DNA from: Manihot esculenta
Lineage: Eukaryota > Streptophyta > Magnoliopsida > Malpighiales > Euphorbiaceae
Length of the DNA stretch: 64,000 bases
Reading direction: 5' to 3'
NCBI RefSeq assembly: GCF_001659605.2
Contig: NC_035177.2
Location: 4,650,611-4,714,610, forward strand
The translations under genes and the position numbers were made by a program. The notes beneath the pieces are model-generated. The model was not told the DNA's origin. It searched no databases and saw only the letters and a list, made by a program, of their open reading frames with translations. Position 1 is the stretch's first letter; each line of letters begins with the position of its first letter. Below are positions 10,717 through 22,516 of this stretch, in pieces.

Positions 10717-13700
10717 TCAAAACAGATGGGGGTACTGCTGGAGCATGGACTCCCGTGTCTCCCATGTGCATTCCTCTAAGTTGTGGTGGTTCCAAAGTAC
10801 CTTTACCATCGGGATTTCCTTGTTCCTCAACTTTCTGATCTGAGTGTCTAGGATCCGCACTGGCTGTTCTACATAGGTGAGATCCTCATGGATCTCCATA
10901 TCAGGCTCACTAAGAACCTTGCCCGGATCTGACACGAACTTCCTCAACATGGAAACATGGAAAACCGGATGGATTCTCTCCATAGAAGCAGGCAAGTCCA
11001 GCTTGTACGATACATTCCCAATCCTTTGCAGGACTTCAAAGGGTCCAATGTACCGCGGAGCTAGCTTACCCTTCTTACCAAACCGAACCACCCCTTTCAT
11101 CGGAGACACCTTGAGCAACACTAGATCCCCCTCCTGAAACTCTACTTGTTTCCTGCGGATGTCTGCATAACTTTTCTGCCTGCTGGTGGCAGTCTTTATC
11201 CTTTCTCTGATCATGGGCACCACCCTGCTGGTAATCTCTACCAGCTCAGGCCCTGCTAAGGACCTCTCTCCTACCTCTTCCCAGCAAACGGGTGACCTGC
11301 ACTTCCTCCCATATAAAGCTTCATATGGAGCCATCCCTATGCTAGCATGATAGCTGTTATTGTAGGCAAACTCCACCAAAGGTAGATGTTGCTTCCAAGA
11401 ACCGCCAAAATCTAGCACGCACATTCTGAGCATATCCTCTACGGTCTGGATGGTCCTCTCTGACTGTCCATCAGTCTGGGGGTGGAAGGCAGTACTGAAA
11501 TCTAATCTGGTACCCATAGCACTCTGCAGACTCCGCCAAAACCTGGAGGTGAACTGGGGCCCTCTATCTGACACTATAGATACCGGGACCCCATGTAGCC
11601 TGACGACTTCATCCACATAAACCTGTGCTAACTTATCCACAGAGTAGTTGCTCCTAACTGGAATGAAGTGAGCAGATTTGGTGAGTCTGTCCACAATCAC
11701 CCATATGGAGTCTAGTCTGTTGGATGTTGCCGGTAACCCCACTACGAAGTCCATAGCTATGTTCTCCCATTTCCATTCTGGAATAGGTAGCGGGTTAAGC
11801 ATTCCAGCCGGCTTCTGATGCTCTAGTTTCACCCTCTGACACACATCGCAGGCTGACACGAACAGTGCCACGTCCTTCTTCATAGCTGGCCACCAATACA
11901 CTCTCTTCAGATCCTGATACATCTTGGTGGCTCCAGGGTGAACACTATACCTGGTATTATGGGCTTCCCCCATAATATCTCCCTTCAGACCAATGTCATC
12001 TGGCACACATAATCTGTTCCCGTAGCGGAGGATCCCTTTATCATCAAATCTGAACTCACTATCTTTGCCTGACTGAACCGTCCTGGCAATCTTCACTAAC
12101 TCTGGGTCCTCATGCTGTTTCTGAGCCACCTGCTCCAGAAACACTGGTGTTACCTTCATCTGTGCAATCAAAGCACCTGTGCCAGACAACTCCAACTGTA
12201 ATCCCTCACTCATAAGTCTGTGGAACTCCTTCACCACCGGCCTCCTCTCTGCTGAAATGTGGGATAGACTGCCGAGTGATTTCCGGCTTAGGGCGTCTGC
12301 CACAACATTCGCCTTACCCGGATGGTACTGAATCTTGCAATCGTAGTCACTCAACAGCTCTACCCATCTCCTCTGCCTCAAGTTCAGTTCTCTCTGACTC
12401 AGGATGTACTGCAGGCTCTTATGATCTGTGAAGATCTCACACTTTACCCCATAAAGGTAATGCCTCCACATCTTGAGTGCAAAGATCACTGCCGCCATCT
12501 CCAGGTCATGTGTGGGGTAATTTAGCTCATGCTTCTTCAGCTGCCTAGAAGCATAAGCGATCACCCTCTCATTTTGCATTAGCACACAACCCAGTCCCAC
12601 ACGGGACGCATCACAATATACTGAGAAGTCATCATCACCTTTTGGCAGAGCTAACACCGGTGCTGAAGTCAACCTCCTCTTAAGCTCCTCAAAGCTTTCC
12701 TCACACTGATCGGTCCATATAAACTTCTGATTCTTCTTTGTCAATTTGGTCATAGGAGCAGCAATCTTTGAGAAGTCCTGAACGAACCTCCTGTAGTAAC
12801 CTGCTAAACCCAGAAAACTTTTGATCTCGGTCACTGTGGTGGGTCTAGGCCAGTTAGCTACAGCCTCTACCTTCTTGGGGTCTACTTCAATACCCTGTTC
12901 TGACACAACGTGCCCCAAGAATGAAATGCTCCTAAGCCAAAACTCACACTTGGAGAACTTGGCATACAAGCCATGCTCTCTCAAGGTCTGTAAAACTGTC
13001 CTCAGGTGATGGGCATGCTCCTCTGCATTTCTGGAATACACTAAGATATCGTCTATGAAGACAATAACGAAGTGATCCAGATACTGACTGAATACTCTGT
13101 TCATGAGGTCCATGAATGCTGCAGGGGCGTTGGTCAACCCAAACGGCATCACAAGGAACTCATAGTGCCCATACCTGGTCCTGAAAGCTGTCTTCGGTAC
13201 ATCTTCATTCCTTATCCTCAACTGATGGTACCCTGATCTCAGATCTATTTTGGAGAAACAACCTGCTCCTGCTAGCTGGTCGAATAGATCGTCGATCCTC
13301 GGCAAAGGGTACTTGTTCTTGATGGTGGCTTTATTCAACTGTCTATAGTCGATACAAAGCCTAAGGGATCCATCCTTTTTCTTTACAAAGAGCACTGGAG
13401 CACCCCAAGGTGAGGTACTCGGTCGGATGAAACCCTTGTCCACCAGTTCTTGCAACTGTTCCTTTAGCTCTTTCAACTCTGCTGGCGCCATCCTGTAGGG
13501 AGGGATAGAGATAGGCCTAGTTCCAGGCATCAGCTCTATTTCAAACTCTATCTCCCTTGCAGGTGGTAGTCCTGGAAGCTCGTCTGGGAAAACATCTAAG
13601 AACTCACTCACCACAGGCACTGAGGCGGGCTCCCTGACATGACTATCTAACTCCCTCACATGAGCTAGAAACCCCTGACATCCCCTCCTAAGCAACCTAC

Positions 13701-14409
13701 GAGCCTGAAGAGCTGAGATCAGACCTCTAGGTGTACCCCTCTTGTCTCCTCTGAAGACGACCTCTGGCCCATCCTGATCTCTGAATCTGACTACCTTGTC
13801 TCTACAGTCCAAGGTAGCACCATGGGTCGATAACCAATCCATCCCTAGAATGACGTCAAAATCTGTCAAATCTAGAACCACAAGGTCGGCGGAAAGGCAT
13901 CTCCCCTCTATGAAAATTGGACTACATTGGCAGACTGCCTCTGCCACTGACGGGTCACACTTGGGTCCACTGACCCATAGGGGACACTCTAACCCAGAGA
14001 CCATCAATCCTACCCTCTCCACGACTCTCGGAGCAATAAAAGAATGAGATGCACCCGGGTCCATTAAGGCATACACATCAGAACAACCAATGATGAGATT
14101 ACCTGCCACCACGGTGTTGGATGTGTTGGCCTCCTGCTGAGTCATAGTGAAGATCCGTGCCGGAGCTGATGGACCTTCACCTCTGTATCCTGCTGATGAA
14201 GAGGCTGACCCTCTCTCTCTGCCCCTGCCACTGGCCTGTGTTGCGGCTGGAGCTACTGGCTGCACCACACTGCCGGAGGTTGTCTGCTGAGACGGTGCTG
14301 TAAAGGCTCCTCTAGGACAGTCTCGAGCCAAATGACCCGCCTGTCCGCATCTGAAACATGTGTTTGTCCCTGCCAGACATACTCCCTTGTGTGGTCTCCC
14401 ACATCTCAT
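10717..14409 (-). CDS. pol: Element C pol: protease, RT, RNase H, integrase, chromodomain
   Basis: A 1230-codon open frame with all pol domains of a chromovirus. It starts within the nucleocapsid end of Gag: zinc knuckle CX2CX4HX4C, C18-C31. Then follow the aspartic protease (DPGASHSF, D117), the reverse transcriptase with FIDD near residue 450, RNase H (CDAS near 598), the integrase HHCC region (about 815-870), the catalytic acidic residues (MDFVVG D near 885, SDRGPQF D near 944, QSER E near 980), and a C-terminal chromodomain-like segment (about 1176-1222, [15 protein letters not shown]). No stop interrupts it. The M at 14409 is only the first Met in the frame; the reading frame is open further upstream and was originally joined to gag. 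It is the best-preserved gypsy pol in the window. Confidence 0.92.
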   Translation of the reverse strand: MRCGRPHKGVCLAGTNTCFRCGQAGHLARDCPRGAFTAPSQQTTSGSVVQPVAPAATQASGRGRERGSASSSAGYRGEGPSAPARIFTMTQQEANTSNTVVAGNLIIGCSDVYALMDPGASHSFIAPRVVERVGLMVSGLECPLWVSGPKCDPSVAEAVCQCSPIFIEGRCLSADLVVLDLTDFDVILGMDWLSTHGATLDCRDKVVRFRDQDGPEVVFRGDKRGTPRGLISALQARRLLRRGCQGFLAHVRELDSHVREPASVPVVSEFLDVFPDELPGLPPAREIEFEIELMPGTRPISIPPYRMAPAELKELKEQLQELVDKGFIRPSTSPWGAPVLFVKKKDGSLRLCIDYRQLNKATIKNKYPLPRIDDLFDQLAGAGCFSKIDLRSGYHQLRIRNEDVPKTAFRTRYGHYEFLVMPFGLTNAPAAFMDLMNRVFSQYLDHFVIVFIDDILVYSRNAEEHAHHLRTVLQTLREHGLYAKFSKCEFWLRSISFLGHVVSEQGIEVDPKKVEAVANWPRPTTVTEIKSFLGLAGYYRRFVQDFSKIAAPMTKLTKKNQKFIWTDQCEESFEELKRRLTSAPVLALPKGDDDFSVYCDASRVGLGCVLMQNERVIAYASRQLKKHELNYPTHDLEMAAVIFALKMWRHYLYGVKCEIFTDHKSLQYILSQRELNLRQRRWVELLSDYDCKIQYHPGKANVVADALSRKSLGSLSHISAERRPVVKEFHRLMSEGLQLELSGTGALIAQMKVTPVFLEQVAQKQHEDPELVKIARTVQSGKDSEFRFDDKGILRYGNRLCVPDDIGLKGDIMGEAHNTRYSVHPGATKMYQDLKRVYWWPAMKKDVALFVSACDVCQRVKLEHQKPAGMLNPLPIPEWKWENIAMDFVVGLPATSNRLDSIWVIVDRLTKSAHFIPVRSNYSVDKLAQVYVDEVVRLHGVPVSIVSDRGPQFTSRFWRSLQSAMGTRLDFSTAFHPQTDGQSERTIQTVEDMLRMCVLDFGGSWKQHLPLVEFAYNNSYHASIGMAPYEALYGRKCRSPVCWEEVGERSLAGPELVEITSRVVPMIRERIKTATSRQKSYADIRRKQVEFQEGDLVLLKVSPMKGVVRFGKKGKLAPRYIGPFEVLQRIGNVSYKLDLPASMERIHPVFHVSMLRKFVSDPGKVLSEPDMEIHEDLTYVEQPVRILDTQIRKLRNKEIPMVKVLWNHHNLEECTWETRESMLQQYPHLF

Positions 14410-14447
14410 ACATGCTGTAACCTCTGCGCCAGAGCTTGAGCCACTGC

Positions 14448-15608
14448 CTAAACCCAGACCTGACTTGATCTTGTTCCAGAACTTATTCTTCTTAGATTTT
14501 CTGTGGCCTCTGACTGTTTTACCTTCCCCTCAACGATAGCACTAGCCTCCATTCTCCTAGCCATATCTACTATGGCATGGAAACTCTCTCTCTCTGCTGA
14601 CTGTACCAAAGAGGAATACCTGGAGTGCAGCCTCATAATATATCTCCTTGACTTCTTTTGATCTGTGTCCAAGTTCAGCCCAGCATATGGCAACAACTCC
14701 AGGAACCTGTCTGTGTACTCGTCTACACTCATGTCGTCAGTTTGCCTCAACTGCTCGAATTCTATCATCTTCAATTCCCTTGAACTATCAGGGAAAGCCC
14801 AACCTGCAAACTCATTTGCAAACTCCTCCCAATTCATGCTGTCCACTCTCGGGTTCACATAATTCTTGAACCATTCTCGTGCTTTCTTGCACTTAAACGT
14901 GAACCCGGCCATCTGAATGGCTCTACTGTCATCAGCCCCTATCTCATCTGTAATTGCTTTGACCCGCTCCAAGTACACGAACGGATCATCACCGGTTTCA
15001 AACTGGGGAGCACCCAGCTTCATATAATCGGTCATCTTGACCTTGCTCCCTCCAGATGAGGTAGGTTTGGGTACTTGGGTTTCCGGGACAGTAGATACTG
15101 GTGGTGGTGGAGGTACAACATCCCCTGGGGTAGGGTTTGCTGCACTGGTATAGGGAGGTGGAGGTGGGTACATGGGGTACTGAGAGTATGGTGGGTAGTA
15201 AGGTGGGTATGGCATATGTGGAGGATAAGGGCTAAAACTGGGGTAATCCGATGTACCTCCCATCGAATACCCTGGATGGTGTGAATAGGGTGGGTAGTGA
15301 TGTGGCTGGACATAACTCGAGGCCTGAGTGCCTCCTTCTGATTCTCCCATGCCCTCTTCCGGCATGCTCACACCGAGACTGCCATCCCTCCTCTGATCTA
15401 CTTCCATATCCTCAGACATTCCTCCCTGCACTGTTCCCCTTACTGATCTGCTTCTACCCAGATCCAAAGACCTTCTAGGGTCTCTAGCTACTCTGTCTCT
15501 GTTGGACCTACTGGACATTGCCCTAGGCAAAGCTGAAGGACGGGCATCAGCGCCCTCGTCCTGAGGTGGCACTCCAGTCAATCGTGCAGATCGACGAGTT
15601 CCTCTCAT
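14448..15608 (-). pseudogene. gag: Element C gag, cut short by a deletion and frameshift
   Basis: 386 codons from the ATG at 15606-15608 (MRGTRRSARLTG, the same start as in E and I). An N-terminal Arg-rich part and a long Pro/Tyr-rich linker precede the retrotransposon Gag domain (about residues 200-340, AREWFKNYV). Compared with E and I, about 85 nt between KQS and KKNKFW (near 14485-14505) are missing. This shifts the frame and ends the protein at 14448. The zinc knuckle is left in the pol frame. Fused Gag-Pol is expected for this clade, so the lesion probably makes C dependent on proteins from other copies, unless frameshifting links the two frames. Confidence 0.8.
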
Positions 15609-15616
15609 TCTATCTT

Positions 15617-15619
15617 CTG
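15617..15619 (-). promoter_or_regulatory. Conserved 3' splice-site-like sequence just before gag (C)
   Basis: On the minus strand TTTTTCAG ends 8 nt before the gag ATG. Equivalent sites occur before gag in E (32533-32535) and I (55479-55481). Together with conserved donor-like sites in the LTR this suggests a spliced leader. Splicing is inferred, not shown. Confidence 0.5.
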
Positions 15620-15863
15620 AAAAACAGCACATAACATAGACAATCATTAGCATCATATGGTTCATGTGGAAACACATGAACCCTCATCACATACATAGCA
15701 TCACATCATAGCATTTATGCACATGCATATCATCATGGCATATCATATCATCATACAGACAGGACTCTACATCCTATCCTAGTGGACATGATTTTCCTAG
15801 TGTGCTTGACCTTCTAGAACATCTATGAGCCCGACACTCTAGGTCCGATCATATGAACCTAGG

Positions 15864-15875
15864 GCTCTGATACCA
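15864..15875 (-). promoter_or_regulatory. Element C primer-binding site
   Basis: GCTCTGATACCA on the plus strand is TGGTATCAGAGC on the minus strand, the initiator-Met primer site. It lies 3 nt from the LTR start at 15879. Confidence 0.9.
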
Positions 15876-17812
15876 CTCTGTAACGACCCGGAAATCCGAC
15901 CCGTTACCGGCGCTAGGATCCAGATCGGCTTAAGGCCGCCGGGACCCGTAGCAAGCCTACATACATCCTGTATACCTGTTTAATCCCATACATGATCAAC
16001 AAACATACATAAGAATTAAAAACTTTTCTTTTTCTTCATATACCAAACTCAACCTGTGCATGCACTGTATTCATCATATACATAAACACTAATCCCTCTG
16101 TGGGATTTCATCAAAGCCTCTATGGCAATATACATTCAGTGTTGAGTTGGTTCACATATACATCATAAAATAAGATCATGTACATACCAAGGGATTAACA
16201 CATACTATGGTCAAGTACAACTCTATCCTCAAAAACATAGTTACATAAACATAACTGTCAAACTTTACATTACATTCTTATCGTATATCATGTCCACATA
16301 CTCTAGCTATTACATACATATGACTTGACTTCACTCTAGCCGACTTCTTGATCTCTCCTGCACCTGCAACTCTGGGGATAAGGGGAGTGGGGTGAGCTAA
16401 AAGCCCAGTGAGCAGAAACTAAAAACATTTGTTTTAATTCCACCATTTTTAGGTATATTATTATTCATTTTTATTTTTATTATCAAATAACTTTTATTTT
16501 CATTTCTTTTCTTATTCATGCTTTCATGTATGCGTCATAACACAAACATTCCACAACAAGGATGAACTTGTCACCATTTAGCCCCTATCCTTCTTACTTA
16601 TACGTGCCGGGGGCGTAGAGCCGTAGCAGGCACACCCGGACTTCCATAAACAGTCATAGTGCCAGGGGCGTAGAGCCGTAGCAGGCACACCTGGACTCAC
16701 ATAGGCTATCATGACATACAAGGGCTAATGGATCATTCAATGTTCATCCACATCAACAACAAATTATGCAATGCAACATATTCGTGCATTCTAATGCAAA
16801 CAACCTAATATTGCATGGCATAATGATGCATGGGCAATGCTTTATGATTCATTCATTTATTCATTTACTTTAAAACTTAAGGGGTGTTCCACTCACCTGG
16901 TAACTGAAGCTTGACAACGAACTCTGAACAACTATCTCACAACCGGGGGTCTCGGTTCCTCGGGTCCGAACCTACACAGGTGGACTCAAATGAGGCACCA
17001 AACATACATGAACGTGACTCTGAAAAGCTCCCCAAAAACCCCCTAAAACATCCTGAAAACATCACATGAAAACATGCAAGAAATGGCTGAACAGGGCACT
17101 TTCGGCGGCAGGTTCGGCGGCCGAAAGTCCCTCTGCAGCCGAAAGTCATGCAGGTTCGGCGGCACTTTCGGCGGCCGAACCTCCCAGACAGAGACGAACC
17201 TTGAGTTTCGGGGGCAGGCTTCGGCAGCCGAAACTGCCTCCACAAGGGGGTTCGGCGGCCGAAAGTCACTTTCGGCGGCCGAACCTGAGTTTCTCCCGAA
17301 GGGCAGAAACTTGGCTCCCTTGTGTCCACAGCCTCCAAAACGCCTCAAAACCTGCATAAACTTGCTTCTACTCATGCATACACATCATACAAGTTCCTAG
17401 GGGCCTCAAACAAACATATACCCCTTCTACAACATTTCAAACACACATCAAACATGCAACATTGTTCAAAAATCACATAAACCTAACATATGCTCAACTA
17501 ATTCTAACATGCTTCTCTACCCCTTAAAACTTCATGAAACTCATTTAAAACATACATTGAGCTTAAGATCGGCTCTTACCTCTTGAAGATCGAGAAAGAG
17601 ACGACTCAACTAGGAGATCCAAGCACGAGAGCTCCTGAGTTTCCAAAGCTCCAAAACTTGCCTTTAAAGCTTAAAACTTGCAATGTGGGTTTAAAACTCA
17701 AGAAAGATGGAGGAGATCTAGTGAAAGAACACAAGATTTGAGGAGAGGGAGATCGGAAGCTTGCTGTGGCCGAAAATGGGAGAAAACCTCGCCCATTTCG
17801 GCTAAGGGTCCC

Positions 17813-17819
17813 TTTTATA
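17813..17819 (-). promoter_or_regulatory. TATA box of element C 5' LTR
   Basis: TATAAAA on the minus strand, in the context GCCACTATAAAAGGGA. The same GCCACCTATAAAAGG block is found in D, E, F, G, H and I. Confidence 0.75.
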
Positions 17820-17873
17820 GTGGCTGGCCAGGCCACGTTCGGGGGCCGAAGGTGCCTCCGCATGCATGCAAGG

Positions 17874-17999
17874 TTCGGCGGCCGAACTTGGAGTTCGGCG
17901 GCCGAACCTGCATTTCCCTCACTCAAAACTTTCGGGCGCCTAAAGTCCCTCCGAAAGCATGCATGTTCGGCGGCCGAACCTCAAAGTTCGGCGGCCGAA
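17874..17999 (-). promoter_or_regulatory. Upstream palindrome cluster with GCCGCC core (C LTR)
   Basis: Four exact copies of TTCGGCGGCCGAA at 17874-17886, 17894-17906, 17966-17978 and 17987-17999, 55-186 bp upstream of the TATA box on the element's own strand. Read on that strand each is TTCGGCCGCCGAA and holds GCCGCC, the core of the GCC box bound by plant ERF/AP2 factors. All copies have the same orientation. Binding is inference. Confidence 0.6.
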
Positions 18000-18180
18000 C
18001 CTGGGTTTTCCTCCAAAGATTTTTCATGTAAAAACTCATTTAATTCTTACTTAAAAACATGAAATACATGAAAACATTTCATAAAATCATGGTTTTACCC
18101 TTCTAGAGATTTCCGACATCCGAGGTCCCACCGGACGGTAGGGATTCCGATACCGGAGTCTAGCCGGGTATTACAGCAAC

Positions 18181-19358
18181 CTCCAGGATATGTGCAACCT
18201 GAGTTTCCTGATTATGTTTGCAAACTGAAGAAATCTCTTTATGGTTTGAAACAGGCTCCACGAGCTTGGTATCTTGAACTTACTTCTTTTTTGCTCAAAC
18301 TTGGTTTTCGCAAATCAAATGCTGATGCGTCCTTGTTTATTTTTTCCTCCAATGGGATTATTGCATATTTTCTAGTATATGTTGACGATATTGTACTTAC
18401 AGGTAATAACAATCATTTTCTGCATACCTGTGTACAGAAGCTATCTGCTCAGTTCTCTGTCAAAGATTTGGGAATATTAAATCATTTTTTGGGGGTTGAA
18501 GTGATTTCTACAGCTTCAGGATTATTTCTTTCGCAACATCGACATATTGCTGATTTGTTAGACCGATTTGATATGGCTGGAGCTAAAGAGGTGAATACTC
18601 CTATGTCTACAGGAGACAAGCTCATCTTAAATGATGGTTCTAGTTCGACTGATTCCACCGTATATCGCCAAATTGTTGGATCTCTTCAATATTTGGCAAT
18701 TACGCGTCCTGATGTTTCTTTTGCAGTGAATCAGCTGTCACAATTTATGCATGCACTGACGCAAACTCATCTTCAAGCACTGAAACGTGTTTTGCGATAT
18801 CTTAAAGGAACCATACATTATGGCTTATTTCTCAATCGAAATTCCACTCATACTCTGTCTGCCTTCTCTGATTCTGATTGGGGTGGTGTCCTTGATAATG
18901 GGCGGTCTACAACAGCTTATGTTCTATATCTTGGTTCTAATATTATATCCTGGAAATCTAGTCGCCAAAAGACTGTCTCCCGATCTTCTACAGAGGCTGA
19001 GTACAAAGCCTTAGCCAATGCTGCAGCAGAGGTATTTTGGGTTCAAAGTTTATTACAAGATTTGGGAGTACCAATATCACAACCACCAGTCCTTCATTGT
19101 GATAATCTTGGTGCGACTTACTTCTGCGCCAATCCAATCTATCATACTAGGATGAAGCATCTTGCACTGGATTACCATTTTGTTCGCGAGAAAATTAATG
19201 CTGGACAGTTAAGGGTTCTTCACATAAGTTCAAAAGATCAAGTTGCTGATGTGCTTACAAAGGCTTTGGGAAGAACTCAGTTTTGTTACTTTAGAACCAA
19301 GATTGGAGTCTCCGATGGCGCCTCAATCTTGCGGGGGCGTATTAAAGATAAAGACTAA
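18181..19358 (+). CDS. gag-pol: Element B gag-pol, C-terminal part (RT end and RNase H)
   Basis: Continues the frame broken at 8300. Without C and one copy of its GCAAC duplication, the two parts join in frame and total 1412 codons including the stop. Visible here are the RT active site YVDD (near 18380), the TRPD motif, and copia RNase H ([15 protein letters not shown], then a DVLTKALG end). The stop lies 19 nt inside the 3' LTR. The first Met in this piece (18192) is not a real start. Confidence 0.9.
19331..19339 (+). promoter_or_regulatory. Element B polypurine tract
   Basis: GCGGGGGCG directly before the 3' LTR is a G-rich tract in the expected position. It lies inside the last codons of pol. 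Confidence 0.65.
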
Positions 19359-19633
19359 CTATAACAGTTTTATCTATTTGTAACTTGAGTTATAGCTGTA
19401 TACTTATCTTGTATTTAGTTAGTGATAAGGGTTAGAGTTGTGATAAGGTTTAGAGTCATGATAAGGTTAGAGTTGTGATAAGATTTAGAGTTATGATAAG
19501 GTTTATAGTTGGTTGAGATAATATTTGTTATTCATATAATCTGTATCAAACTCAACCACTGGTATATACTATATAAATGTATTCTATACAGAAATACAAA
19601 ATATAGAATTCTCAATATCATAAATCTTCTATA
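19340..19633 (+). repeat. Element B 3' LTR
   Basis: 294 bp, same ends and length as 4891-5184, with two base differences. It is followed by the TSD TCTAT at 19634-19638 and then by the continuing gag of element A. Confidence 0.92.
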
Positions 19634-19638
19634 TCTAT

Positions 19639-22516
19639 ACCTGCTGATCTCACTGATGAGAGTATCTCTGAGCAGGAAAAGTGGGAAAGATCTAATCGCA
19701 TTAGTCTTATGGTCATTAAGCGTACCATTCCTGAGGGTTTTAGGGGTACCACATCTGATCAGGTGGACACTGCTAAGGCTTTCCTTGAGGACCTTGAGAA
19801 GATATGTTCTAAGAATGAAAAGGCTGAAACAAGTACATTCTTAACAAAACTCATCTCTATGAGGTATATAGGCAAAGGAAATATAAGGGAATGCATTACG
19901 GAAATGTCTAATATTGCTTCAAGTTTAAGGGCACTCAAGTTAGATTTATCTGAAGACTTGTTAGTGCATTTAGTTTTAATCTCCCTTCCTACACAATTTG
20001 ATCAAATTAATGAGTTATAACTATCAAAGGGACTTATGGACCCTTAATAAGCTCATCTCTCACTATGATCAGAAAGAGAGTAGGTTGAAGTAAGAAAAGG
20101 CACCAATTATTCATTTGGTCTCCACTTCTAAGGACAATAAGAAAGACAATAAGAAAGGAAAGAATAAGAAAGTTGGCGTAACGACACTATAAAAGAAACA
20201 ATCGAAGGAATAAACTAAAGATGGTTGTTTCTTTTGTAGAGCTGTTGGACACCAAAAGAAGCAGTGTACCAACTATCACGCATGGTGTGCTAAGAAAGGT
20301 ATGCTTCTTAACTTTGTTTATTCTGAGATTAATTTGGCTTCAGTTTCTAGACATACTTGGTGGATAGATTCAGTTGCAACTACTCACATTAGTGTGTCCA
20401 TGCAGAGTTGCCTAAATTGTCGAAGGCCTGATGATGGTGAAAGATACACTTGTGTTGGTGATGGCAATTCAGTTGAAGTTGAAGCAATTGGGACTTTTAG
20501 ATTATTATTAAAAACTGGATTCTATTTGGATTTGTTTGGGACTTTTATTGTACCATCTTTCAGACGGAATTTGGTTTCTATTTCAGCATTAGACAAATTT
20601 GGTTATTGTTGTTCATTTGGAAATGAAAATTTTAGTCTTTTCAAAATTCAAATTTGGTTGGCTCTAATTCTTTATCAGGTTATAATAATCTATATTTACG
20701 TGATGCATTGCTTCTTTTAATGAATCCTTGCATGTTGATACAATAAGTAAAAATTGCAAATTGACCATTGAAAATTTAGCTTCATTATGGCATAAGCGAT
20801 TAGGTCATATCTCTAAAAAGAGAATTAAGAGATTTGTGTCTGATGGTATTCTCGATCCCCTTGATTTTTCAGATTATGATATGTGTGTGAACTGTATTAA
20901 GGGAAAACAAACAAATGTCAGAAGATTTGATGCCAATAAGAAAATTGATATCTTAGAAATGATTCACATAGACATTTGTGGGCCATTCCCTAAGGCTTTC
21001 TTGGAACGATCAACAATATTTCATAACGTTCATAGACGATTTTTCTCGATATGGCTATCTTTATCTCCTTCATGAGAAATCTCAATCACTGAACATATTC
21101 AAAGGTTTTAAAGTTGAAGTTGAAAATTAACTCAATAAAGGGATTGAAAGTGTTAAATCTGATCATAGTGGTAAATACTATGGTAGATATGATGGTTCAG
21201 GTGAATAACATCCAGGTCCATTTGCTAGATTTCTAGAGGAAAGCGGTATCGTACCATAATACACCATGTCAGGTTCGTGTAGTATGAATGGTATTGCTGA
21301 AAGATGAAATAAAGTGCTTTTGACATGGTGAGGAGTATGATCAGCCATTATACCTTACCTAAGTCACTTTAGAGAGAGGCATTAAAGATGCACCTTATAT
21401 ACTCAATAGAGTACCAACTAAGGCAACTGGTAAAACTCATTATGAACTTTGGACAGTAAAATGCCTAAACTTAAGCATTTTCATATTTGGGAATGTCCAG
21501 CTGATGTAAGACCTTATAGGCCAAATGAAAAGGAACTGGAATCTAGGACTATTAGTTGCTATTTTGTTGGATACTCTAGGGGCTACAAATTTTATGATCC
21601 CACAACTAAGTCTATTTTCGAGACAAGTAATGCTCGATTTTTTGAGGATGTTGAGTTGTGGGAGGAGAAAGAGTTAAAGACTTTGTCTTTGAAGAGGAGT
21701 ATGTTGATACTCCTACTGACAATGATCAGAAACATGTTTTTATACTTGACATTATTCATGAAGCAATTCCAAAATAAGACAATATCATAGATCCTCCCAA
21801 TCAGACTGAAGGACATGTTCTTGAAGAATAAACTCGACAACCTCAAGAATTATTGCCATTAAGGAGATCCATTAGAGATAGGAGAAATGTAATTCTAGAT
21901 TATTATATTGTGTTTCTACAAGAGCATGATGTTGACGTTGGAGTGATGGAGAATGATCCAATCAATTTCCATCATGCCAATGGAAAGTTCTAACTCTCAA
22001 AAGTGGATAGATGCTATGTATGAAGAGATAAAGTCTATGAAGGACAATAACATATTGGATCTTCTCCTATTGCTTGAAGGTGTGAAAACTATTAGTTTTA
22101 GATGGATTTTTAAAACCAAAAGGGATTCAAAAAGCAATGTGGAGAGTTACAAAGCACTTCTTGTTGCTAAAGGCTTTACACAAAAAGAAGACATTGATTA
22201 TAAAGAGACTTTCTCTCCAGTTTTATCGAAAGACTTTTTTAGGGTTATAATGGCATTAGTATCACATTTTGATTTTGAGCTACATCAGATGGATGTTAAG
22301 ACAATGTTTCTCAATGGTGACCTTGATGAAGTAATTTATATGGTGAAACTAGAAAACTACGTATCGAGAGATGCAAAATCAATGGTTTGCAAACTGAAGA
22401 AATCCATTTATGGGCTTAAGCAAGCATCTCGTCAGTGGTATTACAAATTTTACCAAGTTATAATCTCATATGGTTTTGAGATAAATTTGGCCGATGATTA
22501 TATATATATTACAAAT
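19639..22516 (+). pseudogene. gag-pol: Element A gag-pol, middle part
   Basis: Decayed copia polyprotein. Gag continues from the B insertion point (PADLTDESIS, then KWERSNRISLM) to a zinc knuckle CX2CX4HX4C at 20226-20267. Then come a mutated protease motif (WWIDSVATTH near 20360, with the G of DSG changed to V), the pre-integrase zinc motif (WHKRLGH near 20788), integrase remnants (20900-21350), and RT starting near 21990 with KLKKSIYGLKQ near 22390. Many stops and frameshifts are spread along it. It ends where solo LTR D is inserted (TSD CAAAT, 22512-22516). Confidence 0.85.

Larger units (their letters stand above)
8301..18175 (-). mobile_element. Element C: very young Ty3/gypsy chromovirus (Tekay/Del-like)
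   Basis: A 9875-bp element with 2297-bp LTRs (8301-10597 and 15879-18175), TGTAAC...TTACA ends, and TSD GCAAC at 8296-8300 and 18176-18180. By eye the LTRs differ at one base (8311 T versus 15889 C), so the insertion is recent. The element reads on the minus strand, opposite to its host B. Gag and pol are nearly intact, but gag carries a deletion with a frameshift relative to E and I. It sits in the reverse-transcriptase codons of B. Confidence 0.95.
15879..18175 (-). repeat. Element C 5' LTR (promoter copy)
   Basis: 2297 bp on the minus strand. From the upstream end it holds four perfect copies of the 13-bp palindrome (17987, 17966, 17894, 17874), a TATA box (17813-17819), a donor-like site AAGAG/GTAAG (17579), four more palindromes (17271, 17251, 17167, 17113), a second donor-like site CAG/GTGAGTGG (about 16900), and two hairpin units (about 16604-16694). 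U3 is short (about 360 bp) and R plus U5 is very long. Confidence 0.93.
4891..19633 (+). mobile_element. Element B: young Ty1/copia retrotransposon with TA...TA ends, split by gypsy element C
   Basis: Two 294-bp LTRs (4891-5184 and 19340-19633) differ at only two positions that I can see. Both start TATTAAAG and end TTCTATA instead of the usual TG...CA. The 5-bp TSD TCTAT lies at 4886-4890 and 19634-19638. Without the inserted element C, B is 4863 bp. Its single gag-pol frame was uninterrupted (1411 codons plus stop) until C landed in it. B sits inside the gag of the old element A, in the same orientation. Confidence 0.92.

Noticed and set aside
17113..17999. Regularly repeated palindromes resembling a CRISPR array
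   Set aside because: Repeats are 13 bp, spacing is uneven, there are no unique spacers of constant length and no cas genes. The sequence is a eukaryotic LTR.
19509..19844. 111-codon frame starting in the B 3' LTR and running into element A
   Set aside because: It fuses LTR sequence with A's gag in the wrong frame. The real gag frame is different, with its first Met at 19709.
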